Part shown: in pieces, positions 7,225 through 12,712 of the stretch
Numbering within the stretch: the stretch's first letter is position 1
Layout: every line of letters begins with the position of its first letter
Assembly (NCBI GenBank): GCA_900554495.1
Contig: USHR01000042.1
Coordinates: 1 to 12,712 of the forward strand
Length of the DNA stretch: 12,712 nucleotides
Source of the DNA: an uncultured Collinsella sp.
Lineage (GTDB): Bacteria; Actinomycetota; Coriobacteriia; Coriobacteriales; Coriobacteriaceae
Direction: 5' to 3'
Position numbers and translations under genes: made by a program
Notes under the pieces: model-generated
Seen by the model: only the letters and a program-made list of their open reading frames with translations
Told to the model about the DNA's origin: nothing
Databases searched by the model: none

Positions 7225-7266
7225 AAAGGGGACGCCGCGGAACCAATCCGCAGCGTCCCCTTTTTT
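7225..7266 (+). terminator. Rho-independent terminator of the carboxypeptidase gene
   Basis: An AAGGGGACGC / GCGTCCCCTT stem with an inner GCGG/CCGC extension (one C-A mismatch) and a 7-base loop is followed by six T at 7261-7266. It begins 22 bases after the stop codon. Confidence 0.93.
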
Positions 7267-7267
7267 C

Positions 7268-7295
7268 ACCCAATAACTAGGTACCCAATGACTAG
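7268..7295 (+). repeat. Short tandem repeat, two 13-base units
   Basis: ACCCAATAACTAG (7268-7280) is repeated as ACCCAATGACTAG (7283-7295) with one change and a period of 15. It lies in the convergent intergenic region directly after the carboxypeptidase terminator. Part of it also forms a 6-bp inverted repeat, AACTAG...CTAGTT. No function is apparent. Confidence 0.5.
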
Positions 7296-7364
7296 TTCGT
7301 TGACGCTAATGTCTTGGCAACGTCAGCGAAAACGACCCTAAGCGAGCAAGGTGACGTGAAATGA

Positions 7365-7393
7365 AAGGGCGCTGACCTTCTGGTCGCGCCCTT
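7365..7393 (-). terminator. Probable terminator of glmM
   Basis: On the minus strand AAGGGCGC-GACC pairs with GGTC-GCGCCCTT (one bulged A) around the tetraloop AGAA. It is followed by TTTCATTTC, a broken T-run. It is the strongest hairpin downstream of glmM, about 75 bases past its stop. The T-run is weak, so termination may be partial. Confidence 0.6.
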
Positions 7394-7440
7394 GAAATTG
7401 AACATCAGGCTGCCGCTTGGGGCCGTTTGTAGCGTCGAGC

Positions 7441-7470
7441 AGTTACGCGGTTTGGTAAAAACGCGTAACT
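7441..7470. other. Perfect 9-bp inverted repeat at the glmM stop codon
   Basis: AGTTACGCG (7441-7449) and CGCGTAACT (7462-7470) are perfect inverted copies with a 12-base loop. The arm overlaps the TAG stop of glmM at 7469-7471. No T-run follows on either strand, so it is more likely an mRNA 3'-end stabilising hairpin or a helper for the terminator 50 bases further on. Confidence 0.6.
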
Positions 7471-8800
7471 AAAGAGCCTCCAGAGCACTTGCGATGCGCT
7501 TCATGGCGGCATCGGCGGATGCTTGGTCGGGCGCCTCGGCCAGCACGCGGATAACCGACTCGGTTCCGCTCTTGCGCACCAGTACGCGGCCCTCGCCTGC
7601 CAGCGCGGCCTCGGCCTCGGCGATGGCGTTCTGCACGCCCATGTTCTCGAGCGCGGCGTCCTTGTCCGCCACGTGCACGGCCACCTGCGCCTGCGGCAGC
7701 AGCTTGCACGGAGCCGTGAGCTGCGAGAGCGTCTCGCGCTCGGCACGAATCACTTCCATCACGCGCAGCGAGGTCATAATGCCGTCGCCCGTGCGCTCGA
7801 TATCGCCAAAGATCGTATGGCCCGTCTGCTCGCCACCCAGGCTGTAGCCGCCCTCGCGCATCTTGGCATACACGTGACGGTCGCCCACGCCGCTGGTCAC
7901 GGCGCTCAGACCGGCAAGCTCCAGCGACTTGACCAGGCCAAAGTTGCTGGCAATCGTCGGCACCACGGTACCGCCCGAGAGTCGCCCGTGCTTGTTCAGA
8001 TACACGCCGCACACGTACAGGATCTGGTCGCCGTCTACCACGCGACCGCGCTCGTCCACGGCCAAGCAGCGATCGGCATCGCCGTCATAGGCAAAGCCCA
8101 CATCCAGGCCCTGCTCCACCACATGGCGCTGCAGGCGCTCCATATGCGTGGAGCCGCAGTCGACGTTGATGTTAAAGCCATCGGGCGCGGCGTTGATCAC
8201 GCGTACGTCGGCACCGAGCGCGTCGAACACCGGCTTGGCCACCGAGGAAGCCGAGCCGTTGGCGCAGTCGATACCGATCTTGACGCCCTGCAGCGAAAAG
8301 TTCGCACTTGCAATGAGCGAAGCAATGTAGCGGTTGCGGCCCTGCATGTAGTCCACCGTGGCACCGATGTGGTTGCCCGTGGCCAGCGGAACTTCGCTCT
8401 TGCCATCGATGTAGTCCTCGATGAGCTCCAGTACGTCCTCGTCCATCTTAAAACCGTCGCTATTGACGAGCTTAATGCCGTTATCGCAAAACGGGTTGTG
8501 GCTTGCGCTGATCATGATGCCGCAATCGAAGCAGCCTTCCACGGTCTGATGCGCTACGCCCGGCGTGGGGATCACGTGCAGCATATAGGCGTCCGCACCG
8601 CTCGCGACCAGACCGCTCACCAGCGCCGCCTCGAACATATAACTCGAGCGACGTGTGTCCTTGCCCACGATGACGCGCGCCTTAGCACTGCGGTTGGCGC
8701 CGTAATACCAGCCCACAAAACGGCCAATCTTATAAGCGTGCTCTACCGTCAGCCCAGCGTTGGCCTCACCGCGAAAGCCGTCGGTGCCAAAGTACTTCAT
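7469..8800 (-). CDS. glmM: Phosphoglucosamine mutase
   Basis: This 443-residue cytoplasmic enzyme of the alpha-D-phosphohexomutase family converts glucosamine-6-phosphate to glucosamine-1-phosphate, on the route to UDP-GlcNAc and peptidoglycan. It begins MKYFGTDGFRGEAN, the GlmM start. The phosphoserine loop is ISASHNP with Ser100, which is phosphorylated in active enzyme. The Mg-binding loop is DGDADR (239-244). The sugar-binding loop is GGEQTGH (322-328). The C-terminal phosphate-binding loop is RKSGTESVIRV (409 onward), with Ser where Pro is more usual after SGTE. Length is normal. GlmM is preferred over phosphomannomutase because of the start and the GEQTGH loop. AAGGAG precedes the ATG. 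A strong hairpin with a T-rich tail ends only about 12 bases before the start codon, so little room is left for a private promoter downstream of it. Confidence 0.97.
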   Translation of the reverse strand: MKYFGTDGFRGEANAGLTVEHAYKIGRFVGWYYGANRSAKARVIVGKDTRRSSYMFEAALVSGLVASGADAYMLHVIPTPGVAHQTVEGCFDCGIMISASHNPFCDNGIKLVNSDGFKMDEDVLELIEDYIDGKSEVPLATGNHIGATVDYMQGRNRYIASLIASANFSLQGVKIGIDCANGSASSVAKPVFDALGADVRVINAAPDGFNINVDCGSTHMERLQRHVVEQGLDVGFAYDGDADRCLAVDERGRVVDGDQILYVCGVYLNKHGRLSGGTVVPTIASNFGLVKSLELAGLSAVTSGVGDRHVYAKMREGGYSLGGEQTGHTIFGDIERTGDGIMTSLRVMEVIRAERETLSQLTAPCKLLPQAQVAVHVADKDAALENMGVQNAIAEAEAALAGEGRVLVRKSGTESVIRVLAEAPDQASADAAMKRIASALEAL

Positions 8801-8811
8801 GCGCTCTCCTT

Positions 8812-8850
8812 ACAAAATAGGGGCGGACAGATTACCTGTCCGCCCCAAAA
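8812..8850 (-). terminator. Hairpin terminator or attenuator between the DUF4012 gene and glmM
   Basis: On the minus strand GGGGCGGACAG and CTGTCCGCCCC form a perfect 11-bp stem (8820-8846) around a 5-base loop. It is preceded by TTTT and followed by TATTTTG. This is a good Rho-independent terminator for the DUF4012 gene, whose stop is about 35 bases upstream. It is roughly symmetric, with AAAA on the other side, and it lies very close to the glmM start, so it may tune read-through into glmM. Confidence 0.82.
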
Positions 8851-8883
8851 TGGTACTCGATTATCTGCGCTACCAGAAAAACC

Positions 8884-11196
8884 CTACGCCGACGCGCTAT
8901 CGCGAGCCGCCTGGCATGTAGGAGTCTGACGCAATGTAAGCGGCTTGTCCCCCGCCTCAGCCGACGTGGTCAGCGTATACGTGATCGTCGTCGTCTCGCT
9001 AGCATGCAGGTCAACGGTGCCCGAATAGAAGGGGATTCCATGCCACGTAGCGGCGCCAAGACCAAACTGGGTGCCCTCAACCGTAAGGTCACTGATGTTG
9101 CCGCCCGTCGGGGCAAACAGTGAGACATTCAGACGCTCGTCGTCGCGCGCGGCATCGGGCGCGCTCGCCGCGACGTAGTCGGGCAGCTTGCCGGCCTCCT
9201 CCTGCGTCATGATGTTCGTCAGGGTAACGGTGATGCGATAGGAGCACGTGCCGTCGCCGTTCTTCACGCCCTGGCCAATCTGCGTGTCGGCGTTCAGATA
9301 CCAGTCGAGCTTGGAGAAGCTCAGGTTGTTAAAGTAAACGCCGGCAACGGGATCGGCACTCGGATCATCCGGATCGGGCAGCGAAGCGTCAATGCCCGTC
9401 TCTTTGATGGCATTCTGCTCATCATCGTTTCTCATCCAAGCGATCAGGCGGCCCTCTTCGGCACCGCGCTCAACGGCGCTGACAAGCTTCGTAACATCGA
9501 CATCGCCGATACCGCCAAGGATCTTGTCGAAGGCAGCGCTGGCGACGGATGCAAAGATGCCGTCAGACTCCTCGACCGGATAGTTCCAGTACACATCGTG
9601 CATGAGGACCTTTGCGGCGTTGGTGCCGTCGACAACCGTTCCGTCGGGCAGTGACACGTTACCGACCAGGCCCAGCAGATACTGCAGGAACACCGGGTCG
9701 ATACCGATGACGCCATCAACGTCCTGTCCATACTGGGACTTCCACAGCGCGGCGACACGCTGCGAGTTGCGGGGCCAATCAGGCGAATAGGTATTGCCCG
9801 AGTTGTACAGGTTACTGTGGTTGCCGAACAGCGCCTCATCTTCTTCGTCGACGCTCTCGACTGCCTCATCCTCGCTGAGTCCAATGCGGGGAACAAACTC
9901 GCCAATCGACATCTGGCCGTCAGTGACCGAAATCAGGCCCTGCGAACCGCCAAAGCCGCCGCAAGCACGAATCTCGACGTTGTTCATGGCGTACATAAGG
10001 TAGTTGCGCGTCTGGCCGTTGGCGCCGAGCATCTGGGGAAGGACGGGGGCGACCTTCTCCGCCGCGTCAACCGCACCGTTGAGGGTGGCAAAGCCGTCCT
10101 TGGCCTTATCGACCAGCTCGGTCACCTGGGAAATATGAGTATCGCCAATGCCCTGGACCTTCTCGTTGGCGCTCTTGAACACCTTCGAGCTGCTGGAAAG
10201 CGAATCGGCGACCGCCTGCAGCGCGGACACGTTAATCATGCCGTCCTGGAACAGCTTGCCGGGCGTGGCCTGCGAAAGGTTGTCGGCCATGGGAACCAGC
10301 GCGTTGCTCGAGACATCGGACAGGGCGTCGATCATGGTGCGGGCTGCGTTGATGTCACTGCCATACACCGGGATAAACGATGCCGCCGTCCACAGCGGGC
10401 TCGAGGTCTCCGCCTTCATACTGTCGCAGAGCTCATCGATCTTCTTCGCGTCGTCAGGCAGCGTCGAAAAATCGCCCGACGTGACCTTGTCCTTAAGGCC
10501 ACCGACGATCTCGACAGCCTCCTTCGCTTCGCTCTTTACGGTCTTTGCCGAGTTAAGCAGCATAAAGCCGCTTGCGCCAAGCGCAACGAGAAGCACCGCG
10601 ACTACAACGGCAATAATGGCGCCGGTGTGACGCTTTTTGCGCTCGCCCTTGCGATGGCGATGACGGACCAGACCGTCAGAGGTCGAACTCGGCGAAGCGT
10701 CGCCACCGTAGTTCAAGCCAAAATCGTAATAATCTTCCTTGGAACCCGAGCCCGCAAACTCGGCACCGCTATCATCCAGGCGGGCGAACGTGCCAGTCTC
10801 GGAGGCGCCGGTGTAAATCGTGCCAAGGTTACCCGTAAGCCCCGCGCCACCGGCAGAGGGAGTATTGTTGGCGGCCTTGTCGGCATTAACGTTGCCGGCG
10901 GCATTCGCGGCGTTGGCAGCACCTGCGTTGTTCGCGGGTACCGAAGGAGCCCCGCTCGGCTGCGACGTGGAGGTTGCACCGCCCGCAAAGACATTCCCTC
11001 TTGCACGGCCGGTCTTTTTTGCCTTTTGAGACTGCTCGTACAGAGCGGTAAACATCGCTGTCTCGCCCGGGGACACGCGCTTACCGGAACCGCCCTGTCC
11101 AGCGCCGCCCGGCGTGCCGGCCTTACCAGCCCCGTTCGGACGCGGCGGAACTGCAGGACGGCCGCTATCGCTGCCCTTAAAGTGATTACCAGCCAT
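8884..11196 (-). CDS. DUF4012 domain membrane-anchored protein, function unknown
   Basis: This 770-residue protein appears bitopic. Residues 1-190 form a low-complexity tail rich in Gly, Pro, Ala, Asn and Ser, ending in a basic stretch (RHRHRKGERKKRH, 178-190). One transmembrane helix follows at about 192-215 (GAIIAVVVAVLLVALGASG). The rest should be outside the membrane. The family is recognised from NNVEIRACGGFGGSQGLISV, SPDWPRNSQRVAALW, GQDVDGVIGIDPVFLQYLLG and LPDGTVVDGTNAAKVLMHDV, which match the DUF4012 pattern known mainly from actinobacteria. No biochemical role is established that I know of, and I see no catalytic motif. I chose the ATG at 11194-11196 because AGGA lies seven bases upstream; the open frame extends nine codons further to a TTG without a good ribosome site. 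Within the tail, SPGETAMFTALYEQSQKAKK (42-61) is a less simple segment that may be a binding motif. A strong terminator follows the stop. Confidence 0.88.
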   Translation of the reverse strand: MAGNHFKGSDSGRPAVPPRPNGAGKAGTPGGAGQGGSGKRVSPGETAMFTALYEQSQKAKKTGRARGNVFAGGATSTSQPSGAPSVPANNAGAANAANAAGNVNADKAANNTPSAGGAGLTGNLGTIYTGASETGTFARLDDSGAEFAGSGSKEDYYDFGLNYGGDASPSSTSDGLVRHRHRKGERKKRHTGAIIAVVVAVLLVALGASGFMLLNSAKTVKSEAKEAVEIVGGLKDKVTSGDFSTLPDDAKKIDELCDSMKAETSSPLWTAASFIPVYGSDINAARTMIDALSDVSSNALVPMADNLSQATPGKLFQDGMINVSALQAVADSLSSSSKVFKSANEKVQGIGDTHISQVTELVDKAKDGFATLNGAVDAAEKVAPVLPQMLGANGQTRNYLMYAMNNVEIRACGGFGGSQGLISVTDGQMSIGEFVPRIGLSEDEAVESVDEEDEALFGNHSNLYNSGNTYSPDWPRNSQRVAALWKSQYGQDVDGVIGIDPVFLQYLLGLVGNVSLPDGTVVDGTNAAKVLMHDVYWNYPVEESDGIFASVASAAFDKILGGIGDVDVTKLVSAVERGAEEGRLIAWMRNDDEQNAIKETGIDASLPDPDDPSADPVAGVYFNNLSFSKLDWYLNADTQIGQGVKNGDGTCSYRITVTLTNIMTQEEAGKLPDYVAASAPDAARDDERLNVSLFAPTGGNISDLTVEGTQFGLGAATWHGIPFYSGTVDLHASETTTITYTLTTSAEAGDKPLTLRQTPTCQAARDSASA

Positions 11197-11232
11197 AAAG
11201 AAATCCTCGCAATTGAGTCGCAATGAAAAAGT

Positions 11233-11254
11233 CCATAACGTTACTAGTTTATGG
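11233..11254. promoter_or_regulatory. Inverted repeat upstream of the DUF4012 gene
   Basis: CCATAA-N10-TTATGG is a 6-bp inverted repeat centred about 48 bases before the DUF4012 start codon, with an AT-rich spacer. It could be a regulator site or overlap the promoter. No convincing -35/-10 pair could be fixed in 11224-11345. Confidence 0.3.
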
Positions 11255-11345
11255 CATTTTGAGCATCGACAGCTAAACTCCAGACACGGACATCAATTGG
11301 CGAAAATGCGGCACAACACCTTTTCCGTCTTGGCAGCGGCGCCAG

Positions 11346-12368
11346 CTACACCGTGAGGAACATCATCACGATGATCATGGCAAAGCCGATAAGGTCGGTC
11401 GGCAAAAACACCGTGCCCAGCATAACGGCGCTGGTGATGGTCGCCGAGACGGGCTCCACGGTTCCGATGAGACTCGCACGCACCGAGCCGATGTCCTTAA
11501 CGCCCTGCATATAGAGCATGTAAGCAAAAAACGAGCCGATAACCACAAACACCGCGAGCGCCTCGACGCCGGCAGCGTCGAGTGCCGGCACATGCGCCCA
11601 GGGCTGCACGAAGACACATGAGATCACGCCCGCCGTGAGCATTGCCGAGCCCGTGACGATGGGGCTGCCGTATTCGGGCAGGATCTTGGCGGGAATCACC
11701 GCCATACACGCGGCGCTGACCGCACACATAAGACCTGCTGCCAGGCCAAGCGGCGAGATATTCAGGCTGGTGGGGTCGCCGCCGGTGGCGATTAAAAAGG
11801 TTCCACCCAGAGCCAGGCCAATGCCGATGACTTCGCGAGTACGCGGCATGCGGCGATCGATCGCGCAGGTGTAGCCCATGATGATAACGAGCTGCAGGCA
11901 CTGGAGCACCGTCGCGGTTCCGGCGTTCGTCAGGCGCACGGCCGAAAGATAGCAAAACTGGTTGAACAGCAGGCCAAAGGCGGTAAAGAGCAGCAGCTGC
12001 TTGCGATCGGCGGGTGTGGTCCAGAGCTTAATCAGGCGCTCGCGGTCGCGCGTAACAACCACGGCCATAAAGAGTAGACCGGCGAGAATCTGACGCACGC
12101 TCATAAGCCACAAGGTATCGACGTGGTAGGTATCGAACAGAAAGCTCGCGCTGGTGCCCGAGAAGCCCCAAAACGAACCGCCCACCAGCGTAGCCAAGAC
12201 GCCCGTGATCATCTTGCGCGTCGAAGCGCTGTTCAGGCGCTCGCGCCAGGCGCGGCGGGTGCTACGGCTGAGCTCGTCGGTGCCCTCGGGCACATCAATG
12301 TTCGATATATCGGTCATCGGCACCGAAGCCCCTGCGCCTTTGACCTGCTCGACACGCTCTTTGCTCAT
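11346..12368 (-). CDS. EamA/DMT-family membrane transporter
   Basis: This 340-residue integral membrane protein of the drug/metabolite transporter superfamily has a 50-residue polar cytoplasmic N-terminus followed by about ten hydrophobic helices in two EamA repeats (roughly 53-190 and 205-338). GGSFWGFSGTSASFLFD near 63-79 is the typical first-helix region. RLTNAGTATVLQCLQLVIIM and ISPLGLAAGLMCAVSAACM mark the end of repeat one and the start of repeat two. ASLIGTVEPVSATITSAVMLG near the C-terminus is the characteristic second-repeat signature. Such proteins export or exchange metabolites, amino acids or drugs; the substrate cannot be read from sequence. GGGGGAG lies five to six bases before the chosen ATG. 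A second in-frame Met at residue 18 is possible. The gene is upstream of the DUF4012 gene on the same strand, with about 150 bp between them and no clear terminator. Confidence 0.93.
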   Translation of the reverse strand: MSKERVEQVKGAGASVPMTDISNIDVPEGTDELSRSTRRAWRERLNSASTRKMITGVLATLVGGSFWGFSGTSASFLFDTYHVDTLWLMSVRQILAGLLFMAVVVTRDRERLIKLWTTPADRKQLLLFTAFGLLFNQFCYLSAVRLTNAGTATVLQCLQLVIIMGYTCAIDRRMPRTREVIGIGLALGGTFLIATGGDPTSLNISPLGLAAGLMCAVSAACMAVIPAKILPEYGSPIVTGSAMLTAGVISCVFVQPWAHVPALDAAGVEALAVFVVIGSFFAYMLYMQGVKDIGSVRASLIGTVEPVSATITSAVMLGTVFLPTDLIGFAMIIVMMFLTV

Positions 12369-12437
12369 TCCACTCCCCCGAAACAGCCTGGAAACAATTC
12401 GGCTTACCTTACCACGGCGAAGTCACCAGCTGGAGGC

Positions 12438-12460
12438 TTGTCCGCTTATCGGTAGGACAA
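12438..12460. promoter_or_regulatory. Inverted repeat upstream of the EamA transporter gene
   Basis: TTGTCC-N11-GGACAA is a perfect 6-bp inverted repeat centred about 80 bases before the transporter start. It has the size and spacing of a dimeric regulator site. The 289 bases between the transporter start and the tRNA gene contain no credible gene, and no clear promoter for the transporter could be fixed. Confidence 0.35.
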
Positions 12461-12599
12461 TTCCGCAGGCGTCTTTCCATAGCTCGATACCGCAATGGCC
12501 TTGCATTATGCGACAGCCAAATCGCGGCAGCAGGCTCTTTTGAGATGGATATGACAAAGCCCCCGAATTCCACAATGTAAGCGATTTTTAAAAATGTTC

Positions 12600-12628
12600 T
12601 TGCCACCGAGTTCAGGCTCCGTTATATT
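12600..12628 (+). promoter_or_regulatory. Promoter of the tRNA-Val gene
   Basis: A -35 element TTGCCA (12600-12605) and a -10 element TATATT (12623-12628) are spaced by 17 bp. An AT-rich perfect palindrome ATTTTTAAAAAT ends just upstream of the -35 and could act as an UP element. Transcription would start near 12635, about 23 bases before the tRNA. Confidence 0.8.
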
Positions 12629-12657
12629 ATCCCTTGCGCGCTTGCGCACCCTTGATC

Positions 12658-12712
12658 GGGCGTTTAGCTCAGGGGGAGAGCGCTTCCCTGACACGGAAGA
12701 GGTCAGAAGTTC
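12658..12712 (+). tRNA. tRNA-Val (anticodon GAC), 3' part outside the window
   Basis: The sequence fits a tRNA cloverleaf. The acceptor 5' strand is GGGCGTT (12658-12664), then T8-A9. The D arm is GCTC/GAGC (12667-12681). The anticodon stem is CTTCC/GGAAG around the loop CTGACAC, giving anticodon GAC at 12690-12692, which reads GUC and GUU valine codons. The variable loop AGGTC and the start of the T arm (ending GTTC) follow. The T-arm 3' half and acceptor 3' strand lie beyond the edge. Confidence 0.95.

Noticed and set aside
5892..7226. A 444-codon minus-strand frame opposite the carboxypeptidase gene
   Set aside because: It is an antisense shadow. The plus strand encodes a complete M32 enzyme with all zinc ligands.
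11197..11223. TTG start for the DUF4012 protein nine codons upstream
   Set aside because: There is no ribosome site before it, and the AGGA that serves the downstream ATG lies inside this segment.
9817..11226. A 469-codon plus-strand frame opposite the DUF4012 gene
   Set aside because: It is an antisense shadow with no recognisable family, and the opposite strand has clear DUF4012 motifs and a membrane helix.
12409..12606. A 65-codon minus-strand frame upstream of the EamA gene
   Set aside because: It starts with GTG without a ribosome site, lies across the tRNA promoter region and matches nothing I recognise.

Overview
This window is about 60% GC and looks like a chromosomal segment of a Gram-positive actinobacterium. 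It most resembles class Coriobacteriia (Collinsella-like). The reasons are the GC-rich codon use, a T-box leader in front of pheS, a DUF4012 envelope protein, and an ECF-type CbiM/NikM metal transporter. The genus is an inference from general resemblance and was not tested. Apart from one carboxypeptidase gene and a tRNA gene at the right edge, all genes run on the minus strand. I see no insertion sequence, phage gene or CRISPR array.

Layout, left to right. (1) 1-1298 is the start of a nickel/cobalt ECF uptake operon read leftwards. It holds cbiM and the first 37 codons of an overlapping cbiQ-like gene. The promoter is good, and an inverted repeat GTGTTAC-N14-GTAACAC just downstream of it matches a known class of NikR operator. 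(2) 1421-5500 is the pheS-pheT operon for phenylalanyl-tRNA synthetase. It is read leftwards from an extended -10 promoter through a T-box leader with a UUC (Phe) specifier and a leader terminator. The two genes are separated by 163 bp holding a 107-nt long imperfect palindrome. (3) 5619-7202 is a rightward gene for an M32 (Taq-type) metallocarboxypeptidase with an unusual Lys/Ala-rich N-terminal tail, followed by a strong terminator. (4) 7203-7468 is the convergent intergenic region with a terminator for each side. (5) 7469-12368 carries glmM (phosphoglucosamine mutase), a large membrane-anchored DUF4012 protein and a DMT/EamA transporter, all read leftwards. A strong hairpin lies between the DUF4012 gene and glmM. 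(6) 12369-12712 is a promoter region followed by a tRNA-Val(GAC) gene cut by the window edge.

How the genes relate. GlmM makes glucosamine-1-phosphate for peptidoglycan precursors, and the DUF4012 protein has the topology of an envelope protein, so these neighbours may both serve the cell surface. PheS and PheT form one heterotetrameric enzyme whose synthesis should rise when tRNA-Phe is uncharged. The CbiM/CbiQ transporter is probably controlled by metal through the operator rather than by a B12 riboswitch, which I could not find. Most of the window is conserved housekeeping DNA. The observations most worth following are the NikR-like operator, the palindrome between pheS and pheT, the basic tail on the carboxypeptidase, and the long disordered tail of the DUF4012 protein.
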